Shown here: piece after piece, positions 1-8,983 of the stretch | Layout of the letters: every line of letters starts with the position of its first letter | How positions within the stretch are numbered: position 1 is the stretch's first letter | NCBI GenBank assembly: GCA_020630795.1 | Contig: JAHDIK010000018.1 | Span: forward strand, 1-53,543 | DNA length: 53,543 nt | From: Colwellia sp. | GTDB lineage: Bacteria; Pseudomonadota; Gammaproteobacteria; Enterobacterales; Alteromonadaceae | Direction: 5' to 3' | Notes under the pieces: generated by a model | Databases searched by the model: none | The model's input: the letters and a program-made list of their open reading frames with translations, nothing else | What the model was told of the DNA's origin: nothing | Position numbers and translations under genes: made by a program

Positions 1-53
1 AACCCTACATGGGTATTAATAATAGGCAGTTACACAGATTTAGTTACAGGGTC
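1..53 (-). mobile_element. Terminal fragment of an IS256-family element
   Basis: These bases match 51934-51985, the end of the complete IS256-family copy, with about four differences. The terminal inverted repeat runs 25-53 (ggcagttacac...acagggtc). The transposase start would lie left of the window edge, so only the non-coding end is visible. The orientation is the same as that of the complete copy at 50730-51985. Confidence 0.85.
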
Positions 54-103
54 ATAACTCAATGTTACTCACGTTTTATGACAAATTTAGGAACATCACA
101 TAG

Positions 104-661
104 CTATTTCAGAAGATCTAAAATATTTCCTAAATCACTCTTACCTTCTCTAAGCTCTTCTTCAGTTAAACCTGAAAGCTCGTGAGGGAAAACCAGCCAT
201 TCGTCTGATTCATGAATGTAATAGTCTGGCGTAATATCAACTTTGTTGTTTTGAGGCTTATACCAAGGACATGCAATACGCACATCTTTAGGCATATTAT
301 TACGACTTAATTTCTTCAACGTTTTAATTAACGCATCGATACTTCTACCTGAATCAAAAACATCATCAACAATAAGTAAGCCATCGTCTGCATTAGCATT
401 CTCTATAATATAATGAAGCCCATGCACTTTAATTTCTTTACTTTGTTGATTGATCCCATAGTAAGACGATGTTCTTACTGCTATATGATCTGTTTCCACT
501 TTTTTGAAATCAAAATACTCTTGTACTGCAATACCAATTGGAGCCCCACCACGCCATATACCTACAATAAACTGGGGTCTGAAGCCGTCTTCATAAACCT
601 TAGCTGCAACCCTAAAAGAGTCTTCAAGTAACTCTTGCGCGGTAATAAATTTCTTTTCCAT
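104..661 (-). CDS. Hypoxanthine/xanthine-type phosphoribosyltransferase family protein
   Basis: A 185-residue cytoplasmic type I phosphoribosyltransferase. The PRPP-binding signature LLIVDDVFDSGRS sits at about residues 95-107, and an early FIVGIWRGGAP loop at about 31-41 matches the first conserved loop of the fold. Family members transfer a 5-phosphoribosyl group from PRPP to a purine base in salvage (HPRT, XPRT, Gpt). The base specificity cannot be read from sequence. The gene stands alone, and its stop lies about 50 bases from the IS256 end at the window edge. No strong Shine-Dalgarno is seen before the ATG. The fold is certain, the exact substrate is not. Confidence 0.85.
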   Translation of the reverse strand: MEKKFITAQELLEDSFRVAAKVYEDGFRPQFIVGIWRGGAPIGIAVQEYFDFKKVETDHIAVRTSSYYGINQQSKEIKVHGLHYIIENANADDGLLIVDDVFDSGRSIDALIKTLKKLSRNNMPKDVRIACPWYKPQNNKVDITPDYYIHESDEWLVFPHELSGLTEEELREGKSDLGNILDLLK

Positions 662-751
662 TGGACAAATAACCTTATTAATCTAATCGTAATCTCACTA
701 TTATAACCATTTATTTACCAAATGGTTAGGTTTTAGAGAAGGAAACCTGCA

Positions 752-1702
752 CTAAATGCGTTGATCTAAAAATATTAACTGATGATATATGGTATAAGCA
801 GCTCTAACAAACAAATCAATATTGGCGTTCTCGAAATTATCAGAAGGTTGATGGTAGTTATTATGTTCACCAACGCCATAATAAATAAACGGAAGCCCTG
901 CCCGGTAAAACGCTCCGTGGTCACTTGCCCTATTCCAATCACGTCTTTGCGTAATTGACGAACGCGATTTTTTGAATCCAATCACTGTATTTATCGATGC
1001 ACTATTTTGCATTTCTTTAAATTGTTCTATTTCACTTTTTGATAGAATATTAGAGAAACGTTTATACAATAAATGTAACTTTTTAGTTCTATTACTACCT
1101 GAGATCATATCTAAATTTACATTTAAAACTGTATTTTCGATAATTGTAGGATTTTGTTTTACAAAAGACTTAGCGCCATTTAAATTTATTTCTTCAGCGT
1201 CAGTAAATACAATAACAACCGTATAACGAAGTGGAAGAGCTTGAATTGTTGAGGCTAAACTTAATAATGCAGCAACACCAGATGCATTATCATCTGCACC
1301 ATTAAATATTTTACCTGCTTTTGTTCCTATGTGATCATAGTGCGCTGTAATTACAATATACTTTTCGGTAAATTCAGTTCCGTTAATTATACCGACTACA
1401 TTTGTTCCTTTTTTCAATTCTCCACACCTACCGCATTGGAAATCCTGAAAATAAGAAAATCCAATAGGGCTGACTCCTGAGTTATGAAGTTGTGTTGTTA
1501 TATACTCTCTCGCGAGTTTATTACCAAGGCTTCCCGCTTTGCGACCTAAAAAGGTGTCTGACGACAAGGTTTCAAAATGCTTGAGTAGATCATTCTTAAC
1601 AATCGGGCTTTCTAAAATACGTGGCGTTGGAGAATCTACAGAAGAACGCTCTGTAACTCCACAACCACTAACTAACAATAAAAAAGATAAAACTCTTAAC
1701 AT
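752..1702 (-). CDS. M28-family zinc aminopeptidase, lipoprotein
   Basis: A 316-residue predicted lipoprotein: a short signal peptide ends in the lipobox LVSGC (Cys14). The rest is an M28 (aminopeptidase Y/S type) di-zinc peptidase domain. The metal and catalytic motifs are visible in order: AHYDHIG (about residue 121), GADDNASG, DAEEINLNG, NLDMIS, and near the C terminus YHQPSDNF. Such enzymes remove N-terminal residues from peptides, here probably at the inner face of the outer membrane. The ATG overlaps the stop of the upstream TPR lipoprotein by one base (TAATG), so the two are very likely translationally coupled. Confidence 0.88.
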   Translation of the reverse strand: MLRVLSFLLLVSGCGVTERSSVDSPTPRILESPIVKNDLLKHFETLSSDTFLGRKAGSLGNKLAREYITTQLHNSGVSPIGFSYFQDFQCGRCGELKKGTNVVGIINGTEFTEKYIVITAHYDHIGTKAGKIFNGADDNASGVAALLSLASTIQALPLRYTVVIVFTDAEEINLNGAKSFVKQNPTIIENTVLNVNLDMISGSNRTKKLHLLYKRFSNILSKSEIEQFKEMQNSASINTVIGFKKSRSSITQRRDWNRASDHGAFYRAGLPFIYYGVGEHNNYHQPSDNFENANIDLFVRAAYTIYHQLIFLDQRI

Positions 1703-2892
1703 TAATGCCTAACAGATGCCTGATTAAGAAAGCTAAGCTTTCGGTTATATCTAACCTCAGTTTTAAAGTTTTTGTTTAATTTCAATGCTTTTTTTATTGC
1801 TGACTGAGCGAGCTGTATTTGATTATTTTGATAATACAATTTAGACAAGGTGTAATAAAACTCATGAAACTTTGAATCAAGTTTAATGGCTTTTTTTAAA
1901 TGTTTAATAGCGTCTTCCATATCGCCTTTAAACATTGCTTCGTCAGATAATAAAGCGTGATAATAAGGGTTTTCGATTCGTCTATTGTGAAGCAAATCGC
2001 TAATTTTATTGTATTCTTCTACATTTCCCATTTTTTCATACAAAATAGAAAGATTTTCTAATGCGGTATAATCATTTGGACTAAGGCTCAACGTGTATTG
2101 ATAGGCGTTAATGGCTTCTTCATGCAATCCATTCAAACGATACAAAATACCTAAGTTACCCCAAGCGCTTGAGAATTTAGGATCTATATTCGTTGCTGCT
2201 TTTAGATAGGCGTAGGCTTCGTCATATTTTTTTTGGACCATAGCTTCTGCGCCTTTGTTATTATAAAACATAGCAGTAACTGCATTTTTTGATACGACTT
2301 TTCTTGGAAAGTGCTTTTTTATAGCACTAGGATCAAAATCAATTTGAAGGATTTCCTTACTCCAAACATGACTACCAGAAGAGTTTGGCTTACGAGTAAT
2401 AAGTAAATTAACATGCCCCATTAGCAGTTGATGGGTTCCACTTCTTACCCAGTACTCAGGCACTTTTATATCCTGAAACCTTAATGACATTCCGGCTTCT
2501 CTGCCAAGAGCATACGCCATAATAGTAAGTGACATGCAATTAGCCTTTTTACCATGAAACGCATCAATTGCCGTGACATTTGCATTGGTATCGTAAGACA
2601 TGTCGATATGATTAGACGAGAAGATATATTCTAGCAAGAGTTTAGCCTTATCAGCATCATCTGATTTAGGCTTCAAGACATAGCGCACCATATCTTTCAT
2701 TTCTTGATCTATGGCAAATATGTGGTCTTGCGTCTCAACAACAAAATTATGCGCGTTGGGGAATACATCGTCTCGATATAGTTGCTGTTTATCGTCTACG
2801 CTCCGTGAATACAAATGTGTAATACTTTGGCACGCAGACATAAATAAAGTGAGTAGTATTACACTGAAAGATATTAAATACTTACTTTTCAT
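1702..2892 (-). CDS. Lipoprotein with transglutaminase-like domain and TPR repeats
   Basis: The frame is open from 2937, but the start at 2892 is preferred: it has a GAGGTG ribosome-binding site and begins MKSKYLISFSVILLTLF with lipobox MSAC. The 396-residue product has an N-terminal transglutaminase-like/cysteine-protease-like region with a possible catalytic set (Cys119 in KANCMSL, His160 in MGHVNLL, Asp near 184 in QIDFDPS). From about residue 205 there are four or more TPR repeats. Such proteins act in periplasmic protein handling or as scaffolds. It is coupled by TAATG to the M28 peptidase, which suggests a joint periplasmic peptide-processing role. Whether the Cys domain is active is unknown. 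Confidence 0.8.
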   Translation of the reverse strand: MKSKYLISFSVILLTLFMSACQSITHLYSRSVDDKQQLYRDDVFPNAHNFVVETQDHIFAIDQEMKDMVRYVLKPKSDDADKAKLLLEYIFSSNHIDMSYDTNANVTAIDAFHGKKANCMSLTIMAYALGREAGMSLRFQDIKVPEYWVRSGTHQLLMGHVNLLITRKPNSSGSHVWSKEILQIDFDPSAIKKHFPRKVVSKNAVTAMFYNNKGAEAMVQKKYDEAYAYLKAATNIDPKFSSAWGNLGILYRLNGLHEEAINAYQYTLSLSPNDYTALENLSILYEKMGNVEEYNKISDLLHNRRIENPYYHALLSDEAMFKGDMEDAIKHLKKAIKLDSKFHEFYYTLSKLYYQNNQIQLAQSAIKKALKLNKNFKTEVRYNRKLSFLNQASVRH

Positions 2893-2997
2893 GACAACAC
2901 CTCGACGAATTAACAGCCTATAATAAGTATAGGACATTAGCGCAAAATATCATCGTTAAACTAACATTGTGTTACACTTTTGAGATGAGTCGAATTA

Positions 2998-3029
2998 ATA
3001 TATTTTAGTTATACGTAACTAAAATATAT
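2998..3029. repeat. Perfect 14-bp-arm palindrome
   Basis: The arms ATATATTTTAGTTA (2998-3011) and TAACTAAAATATAT (3016-3029) are perfect complements around a 4-base loop. It lies 50 bases past the stop of the GH94 gene and about 105 bases before the TPR-lipoprotein start. It could be an AT-rich transcription terminator for the upstream operon or an operator for the downstream pair. It lacks the GC-rich stem and U-run of a standard intrinsic terminator. Confidence 0.7.
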
Positions 3030-3079
3030 ATAGAAAATCCATACGTTAAACACAAAGATTAAATCTCTTTAATCGTAAA

Positions 3080-5473
3080 CTACCGTGGAACTCTAACGTC
3101 TAATTGGTAAGTTGCTCCACGAATAATATCCGTGACTACGTTAGATAACACGATATTTCCGTCTTGCATTACAACCGTTTTATCAACATCGTCTCTTTTT
3201 ACATTTACGATAAAATGAGCACCTTGATAACTCCGTCGAATAGATAGCGTATTCCAATGCTTTGGAAGCTGCGGACTTACTCTCAAGTTTCCAGATTCAC
3301 CTTTTAAACCACATAAACCTTCAACAATACATCTTTGATACCAAGCTACTGTTCCAGTGTTAAACAACTGACTCGATTTACCGGCTTGATCTGGATACTG
3401 ATAATAAGCACCTCTGTAATAATTAGGTATGAAATTTGGTAATTGACCTCGAGATTCGGCCTGTTCTTGGTGTATTGCTAGCATTTGATACAAGGTATCA
3501 AATGCTTTATCCGATTCACCCATCGTATATAAACTAAACGCGTAAAAAATAGCTGCGTGGTTATACACGGCTCCGTTTTCCGACACGCCAGGATGTTTTT
3601 GTGTTAAGCGACCAACGTCGTCTCGCATTTTCGTATAACTTGGTGCGAGCATCATCGCTCCAAACGGTGTCATCAATTGTTGCTCAACTTGATAAAGCAT
3701 CGATTCACGTTGCTTACCATTAGACGCACCACTTAAAATTGACCAAGATTGTGGGTTTAAATAAATACGCCCTTCATCGTCTTTACTAATACCAAAACAA
3801 ACATCATCGTCGGTTATACCCCGCCCATACCACTCACCATCCCATAAGTGTTCGTTAACGGCATTGTTGATTTCCTGAGCAGTGTCACGGTAGCGATTAA
3901 TTTTAATTGAACAAACATCGTTTGAGTATGTTTCAAGTATATTTATCCACTCATTTAAAGCGTAAGCTGTAGCAAGCGATAGCCACGCAGATACACCTTT
4001 TCCTTTGTAACCAACCATGTTCATCGGGTCACACCAATCACCTTGCTCAATATAACTTAAACCACGATGGTCTCGAGCTTTGATCAGTGACTCCATTGCT
4101 AAATCGATATGCATTTGAATTGAAGCTAACTTTTTATCATTTGAAAAAGGCAACTCAACGTTTAACAATTCAGTATCATTAGTTTCTGACATGTAAACTG
4201 CTAAACAAATAGGTAACCAAACACTATGATCAGCATGGGGAATTTGATTAATATACTTTAACTTGGCATCTTGATGCAGCAATATACCGTCAGGCATTGT
4301 TCCATTGATATCCTGCTGCGATAAAGACGTAATAAACGACTGGCGTGCAACTGCGGGGTCAATAAAGCACATCCCCATATTATCTTGCAGATAATTTCGC
4401 GTTTGAGGATCGGTGGATAAACGATTTACATCTCCGTGATAAAACATTTGTCGGGGTAACCAATGATTAATTACGTGGTTAAATTGTTCATCTGGCGAGT
4501 CTATTTCTAATACACTGTTTCCGCTTTCAACGTATGCTTTATATAATTGTTCACTTCTCGAAAAGCCTGATTCAGGCGCTTTTTCTTTAACAAAATAGAA
4601 TTCGTGTAACGCTTTAATCTCTTCGTCAGTTTTTGCTGCGCCAAACACATAGTTAAACGTTTTGATTTGTTTTGACGCAAGTGAGATACGATGCTGCATT
4701 ACTGCTACAGGTGTTTCATATATCGCTTCATATTTTTCAAGTTCTATATTAGCGATGAGCGACGGATTATGAAGCCCACCTTCTCCTTCAAATGCTTTTT
4801 GATTAGCAGTCCAACTCGTAGGTTTGGTTTCCGATATCAGAAAGGTTTTATCTTTAAAGTTTTTCTGTATTGGATAGTCTTCCAGCTTTTGATAAGGCGT
4901 TACACACGTAGCAATAACCGCATTACATTCATCGTTATAGGTAGCCGACTGACTTAGCCAAGACATATAACCAATAGTAAAGTATGGGTAGATACTTAAT
5001 TTTCTTGATCGGTCACTTAAATTATTAACACTAAAACTCCATTGCTCTAATGGTTTATCTAAAGAGAGTGTTAATGAAAGCGTAATTTCTAACCCTAAAC
5101 ACTCAATAACCCACATTATATTGTGCTGATTAGTAATAAAATTAAACTTATCAAGCTTGCATCGCATAGGTTCATACGGCACAGAAAAAGTTTCTCCACT
5201 CTCTTCATCTTTTATATAGAAGAATCGACCGGGGTGATGTGAAAAATAGGCATGCTCGGGCTGCATAAATGTTTTCGCTTCAATATTTGGCGCATAAGAA
5301 TATTTAGCGGGCTCTGGTTGCATAAACTGTGCAACGGCATATCCGCGGCAGTTCATGTTAATCATCATTTGACTATTCCAAAGATAGCCGCTTGCGTTAG
5401 GCATTATATTTGGGCTATCTAAAACAATACTTTTACCGTTATTGGTAAAAGAAACGTGATTACTACTTGGCAT
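3080..5473 (-). CDS. GH94-family disaccharide phosphorylase, cellobionate-phosphorylase-like
   Basis: The frame is open from 5506, but the ATG at 5473 is preferred: AGGGA lies six bases before it, and it overlaps the transporter stop by only 11 bases. The product has 797 residues. The fold is the GH94 type: an N-terminal beta-sandwich (FLWN-like GYLWNSQMM, then FMQPE repeats), a helical (alpha/alpha)6 barrel with QDNMGMCF, a likely general-acid Asp in GDWCDP (about residue 477), and HPGVSENGAVYNH. GH94 enzymes split beta-glucosides with phosphate to give alpha-glucose-1-phosphate. From remembered sequence, the start resembles cellobionic acid phosphorylases more than cellobiose or chitobiose phosphorylases. 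It has no signal peptide, so it is cytoplasmic and acts on what the adjoining symporter imports. Confidence 0.8.
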   Translation of the reverse strand: MPSSNHVSFTNNGKSIVLDSPNIMPNASGYLWNSQMMINMNCRGYAVAQFMQPEPAKYSYAPNIEAKTFMQPEHAYFSHHPGRFFYIKDEESGETFSVPYEPMRCKLDKFNFITNQHNIMWVIECLGLEITLSLTLSLDKPLEQWSFSVNNLSDRSRKLSIYPYFTIGYMSWLSQSATYNDECNAVIATCVTPYQKLEDYPIQKNFKDKTFLISETKPTSWTANQKAFEGEGGLHNPSLIANIELEKYEAIYETPVAVMQHRISLASKQIKTFNYVFGAAKTDEEIKALHEFYFVKEKAPESGFSRSEQLYKAYVESGNSVLEIDSPDEQFNHVINHWLPRQMFYHGDVNRLSTDPQTRNYLQDNMGMCFIDPAVARQSFITSLSQQDINGTMPDGILLHQDAKLKYINQIPHADHSVWLPICLAVYMSETNDTELLNVELPFSNDKKLASIQMHIDLAMESLIKARDHRGLSYIEQGDWCDPMNMVGYKGKGVSAWLSLATAYALNEWINILETYSNDVCSIKINRYRDTAQEINNAVNEHLWDGEWYGRGITDDDVCFGISKDDEGRIYLNPQSWSILSGASNGKQRESMLYQVEQQLMTPFGAMMLAPSYTKMRDDVGRLTQKHPGVSENGAVYNHAAIFYAFSLYTMGESDKAFDTLYQMLAIHQEQAESRGQLPNFIPNYYRGAYYQYPDQAGKSSQLFNTGTVAWYQRCIVEGLCGLKGESGNLRVSPQLPKHWNTLSIRRSYQGAHFIVNVKRDDVDKTVVMQDGNIVLSNVVTDIIRGATYQLDVRVPR

Positions 5474-6890
5474 TAACATTCCCTGTGATTTCAGTGTTTG
5501 AAGCATTTTGTTGAGAAAAAAGTTCTTGTTGAAGTGTTTGATGTGCTTTATCTGACAACGGATAAAAACGAATACATACTACGGCCAATATGGCTATTGC
5601 ACCGGGTATCAACGTCATCAAAATAACGATACTAGACTCTGACGAAGAGGTTTGAGCTTGATTAGCCACGTAGCCCATTGATGCAAGCACCCAACCAATC
5701 ATCGCGCCAGCGAACGCTCCACCTAGTTTTTGGGAAAAAGCGGCGGCTGAAAAGATCATTGCTGTGGCTCTACGACCTGTTTTCCATTGCGAGTAGTCCG
5801 CGGTATCTGCGTACATTGAAAAAACTAACGGGGATTTTGGCCCTAAACACAAGCCGATCAATACCTGCAATACAAACATCAACACTATCTGATCTTTGGG
5901 CACAAAATAAAATGCTATTGATAATCCAGCGACAAGCGACATTAAAAGCGTCAGGAGTGATTTTTTATCAAGAAATTTAGTCAATAAAGGAGTAGACGCC
6001 GCACCTACGGCCAATGCAAGCATATACGCTAAAGAAAAGCTGCCGATGAGATCTTCGCGCCCAACATAATACTTAAAATAGAAAGTACCAGTACTGCCAC
6101 GTAGTGTAATAGTCATCATGATGATTAATGCTAAACCAAACAACACTAACCATGGCTTATTTTGTGTAAGGTCTTTTAAATCTTGAATAACTGGTGTTTT
6201 TTGGTTCGGTGGAGGACTGATTCTTTCTTTAGTTGCGTAAAATGAAAAGGCAAATAAACAAGCAGCTACCAACCCGTATAACCCCATTGTAAGCTGCCAA
6301 CCTAGGGTTTCACTTCCGTTACCTAAATAAATAACTAGTTCAGGTGTAAGAAATGCAACTAAGCTACCACCAGAGAAAGCACCGATAAACCTAAAGCTAG
6401 TTAACGTAGTACGTTCGTGTGTATTACCCGTTACAACACCTAAAAGCGCACCATACGGAACATTAATAAACGTATAAGCTAACATCATGAAAATATAGGT
6501 GGCGTAAGCCCATATGATTTTACCAGTCTCATCTAGATCAGGAACGGTAAACGTAAGTACCCCTGCTGCTACAATCGGTATTATTCCCCAAAGTAAGTAC
6601 GGTCTAAACTTACCATATTTAGTTTTTGTACGGTCCGCTAGTGCTCCCATTAATGGGTCTGAAAAGGCATCAACCAACCGTGTAACTAACATCATAGTTC
6701 CAACCGCGGCGGCTGGAATTCCAAATACATCGGTATAAAAAATAAATAGAAAAACATCGAACACACGCCAGTAGAAATTACTGGCAACATCGCCGCATGC
6801 GTAACCGACTTTTTCTGTAAAACTCAGTTTATCGTTATTTGCGTTATTCATATTTTCGCTAGATTCTGGACTTGTGGTTACGTTACTCAT
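5463..6890 (-). CDS. GPH-family (glycoside-pentoside-hexuronide):cation symporter
   Basis: A 475-residue inner-membrane protein with about 12 hydrophobic segments. The N-terminal features of the MelB/GPH group of the MFS are present: KVGYACGDVASNFYW, then LVTRLVDAFSDPLMGALADRTKTKYGKFRPY, where the DAFSDP aspartates and the RTKTKYGKFRPY loop are diagnostic. It probably carries an oligosaccharide or aldonate with Na+ or H+. It is the first gene of a two-gene operon with the overlapping GH94 phosphorylase, so its substrate should be the phosphorylase substrate. A LacI-type operator lies 30 bases upstream of the start. Confidence 0.88.
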   Translation of the reverse strand: MSNVTTSPESSENMNNANNDKLSFTEKVGYACGDVASNFYWRVFDVFLFIFYTDVFGIPAAAVGTMMLVTRLVDAFSDPLMGALADRTKTKYGKFRPYLLWGIIPIVAAGVLTFTVPDLDETGKIIWAYATYIFMMLAYTFINVPYGALLGVVTGNTHERTTLTSFRFIGAFSGGSLVAFLTPELVIYLGNGSETLGWQLTMGLYGLVAACLFAFSFYATKERISPPPNQKTPVIQDLKDLTQNKPWLVLFGLALIIMMTITLRGSTGTFYFKYYVGREDLIGSFSLAYMLALAVGAASTPLLTKFLDKKSLLTLLMSLVAGLSIAFYFVPKDQIVLMFVLQVLIGLCLGPKSPLVFSMYADTADYSQWKTGRRATAMIFSAAAFSQKLGGAFAGAMIGWVLASMGYVANQAQTSSSESSIVILMTLIPGAIAILAVVCIRFYPLSDKAHQTLQQELFSQQNASNTEITGNVNAK

Positions 6891-6919
6891 TACCTGACCT
6901 ATTTATTATTATTTAAAAA

Positions 6920-6933
6920 TGAAAGCGCTTACA
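6920..6933. promoter_or_regulatory. LacI-family operator (cre-like palindrome)
   Basis: TGAAAGCGCTTACA fits the LacI/CcpA-type consensus TGWAANCGNTNWCA at every position and has the usual central CG. It sits 30 bases before the symporter start, where it could block transcription of the symporter-phosphorylase operon. No LacI-family gene is in the window, so the regulator must be encoded elsewhere. Confidence 0.75.
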
Positions 6934-7019
6934 TTTATAGGTAAAAGAATAGCTAGGTTAAAAGTTTATGTCAACGAACAAAGTTTAAAAGAAATGATTT
7001 ATCAGTGATTTTTGAGAAG

Positions 7020-7493
7020 TTACTCTTCTTCAAGCCAGTCTACATAAGAGTTACTGAAGTTTTGCCAAAACTCTTCGCAATCTGATAACGCAATAAGCTG
7101 ACGAGTTAATATGGTTAAACTTTCGTCATTTGGAAAGCTTGAGTCATCAGGAACAAATTGTGGTTCTTTCTGGGAGTGAACACGTAAAAGCTCTTTTAAA
7201 CACTCAACGAAAGAATATACTGAATCGCTTACTAAAATTAGCTCCCACTCTACCCCTGTATATATCGCTGTATAAACTGCGCTATTTATAATTGTACGGT
7301 CAATTACATAAGGGTCGCCAAGCTCTGTATCAAGCGCGATTACATCCCAGTTGTCATTCCAGTTAGGTTGTTCTTCTCTTTTTTTGAACGCTTCTGTAAG
7401 TGTTTGAATATCTTCTTGAGAATCAAATACTTTGAAACCTTGTGGGCCAAAATATATTTCGGAAGTACTTAACGTATTAAATAGGTTTGACAC
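7020..7493 (-). CDS. SMI1/KNR4 (SUKH)-like protein
   Basis: A 157-residue acidic soluble protein without signal peptide or membrane segment. The middle section (NWDVIALDTELGDPYVID, then TAIYTGVEWELILVSDS) resembles the SUKH fold, where a conserved LDTE/GDP-like turn follows the first strands, but no catalytic residues are expected. SUKH proteins are often immunity proteins against contact-dependent or polymorphic toxins, though many are stand-alone and of unknown role. No toxin gene is next to it. It lies alone between two sugar operons, opposite to neither. Family assignment is moderate and function unknown. Confidence 0.6.
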   Translation of the reverse strand: MSNLFNTLSTSEIYFGPQGFKVFDSQEDIQTLTEAFKKREEQPNWNDNWDVIALDTELGDPYVIDRTIINSAVYTAIYTGVEWELILVSDSVYSFVECLKELLRVHSQKEPQFVPDDSSFPNDESLTILTRQLIALSDCEEFWQNFSNSYVDWLEEE

Positions 7494-7564
7494 AATGAAA
7501 TCTTCGCATAATGTTATTTATCAGTAATTGTCGCACAAACGCCTTATATTCATAAAGAGATAAA

Positions 7565-7592
7565 ACAAAAAAGCCAGCTTTCGCTGGCTTAG
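7565..7592 (-). terminator. Intrinsic terminator after the MFS transporter gene
   Basis: The stem AAGCCAGC/GCTGGCTT with a TTTC loop is followed on the minus strand by a run of six U. It lies 23 bases after the stop of the transporter gene and closes the operon that starts at 11241. Confidence 0.85.
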
Positions 7593-7614
7593 TTACGTAT
7601 TTAATAATTACTTA

Positions 7615-8844
7615 TTATGCAGCTTCAGCCACTACCGCCTGCGCTTTTTGTTTTTTCATAAATACATACAAAATACCAAAAGCTACAATAAGAATCGCTG
7701 GGAACACAACCATAGTAGATAGCACTTCTTGACCTGCAACTAATTCAGGGTTAACACCCGGAACTAATTTAGTTGCTGCCGTAGCACGTGCTTCATCGAT
7801 CCATTGACCAATTACAGGGTTCCACATACTTACCGCAAACATTCCTGCACCACCGATCATAGACATTCCTAACGCACCACTTTCAGGAATATTTTCGGCT
7901 ACAAAACCAATCATTGTTGGCCAAAAGTAAGTAACACCAATCGCGAAGATAATTGCTGATAGGTAAACCATTCCACCCGTTGCAATACTGAGTGAATATA
8001 ATCCTAAGGTTGTCAAAACCGCAGACACAAACAACACTCCTGACGGATTCAAACGATGTACCAAAGGACCAGCAAAATAACGACCTACGGCCATTAAACC
8101 AGTAATTAACGCTAAAATAATCATTGGTGAAGCACCAGACGCGCCTAAAATAGAGTTAATCCATTGACCAGTCGCTAGCTCTGATGTAGCGGTTAATGTC
8201 ATACAAAAAGCCATAAATAAGAATAATGGAGAGAACAACGCTTTAAAGTTAGTCGCTGTTGACTCTGTAACTTCTTCAAAAGTTGGAAACACTTCTTTAA
8301 GTGTCATCACACCATAAACAACCGTTGGTAATAACATTATACCAATTTGCATTTGCCAACCCATTCCTGCATCTGTCATGAACTTAGACACTAAAGAACC
8401 AATTACAATCCCTCCTGGGAACCAAACGTGGAACTTGTTAAGCATAGCTGTTTTCTTTTTCGGGTAACTATCAGCGATAAGAGGATTACACGATGCTTCA
8501 ACTGAGCCATTTGCAAAACCTACAAACAAGCTAGAAATAAATAACCCCCAAAAACCTGACGCTGTAATGGTTAACGTTAGACCAAGTAAGTGACATACAA
8601 ATGCAATAACAAGCAGTTTTTTAGCTCCTAGTGCATTATACAAACCACCACCAAACATCATCGCTAATGGAAACCCAAGAAACGCCATTGAGTTTATCCA
8701 ACCAAGCTCTTCCGAACTTAGTTTAAAATCGGTACCAAGTTGACCTAATATTCCGGCTCTAATGGCAAATGTCATTGCTGTTACGGTTAATGCGATGCAA
8801 CTTATTAAAAATAAGCGAGACGCATTTACGTTACTTTCAGTCAT
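7615..8844 (-). CDS. MFS sugar transporter
   Basis: A 409-residue inner-membrane protein with about 12 transmembrane segments. It belongs to the major facilitator superfamily, in the part related to FucP/nucleoside-type permeases (SSEELGWINSMAFLGFPLAMMFGGGLYN in the first loop, KKKTAMLNKFHVWFPGG in the middle of the first half). It has a good ribosome-binding site (AAAGGGGAT). It is the last gene of an operon with a sugar isomerase/epimerase and a Gfo/Idh/MocA oxidoreductase, so it most likely imports the sugar or polyol that these enzymes use. The substrate is not readable from sequence. Confidence 0.85.
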   Translation of the reverse strand: MTESNVNASRLFLISCIALTVTAMTFAIRAGILGQLGTDFKLSSEELGWINSMAFLGFPLAMMFGGGLYNALGAKKLLVIAFVCHLLGLTLTITASGFWGLFISSLFVGFANGSVEASCNPLIADSYPKKKTAMLNKFHVWFPGGIVIGSLVSKFMTDAGMGWQMQIGIMLLPTVVYGVMTLKEVFPTFEEVTESTATNFKALFSPLFLFMAFCMTLTATSELATGQWINSILGASGASPMIILALITGLMAVGRYFAGPLVHRLNPSGVLFVSAVLTTLGLYSLSIATGGMVYLSAIIFAIGVTYFWPTMIGFVAENIPESGALGMSMIGGAGMFAVSMWNPVIGQWIDEARATAATKLVPGVNPELVAGQEVLSTMVVFPAILIVAFGILYVFMKKQKAQAVVAEAA

Positions 8845-8983
8845 GAATATCCCCTTTACGTTTGTTGTAATTATTGTTTTGTTTACGTGTAGGAATGAGA
8901 ATCCTATTAATTAACGCCGCTTTTATAGAGTTAAAACAGCTATAACAATAAAATTAACAAACCTACTTTTATTGTTATTTAAA

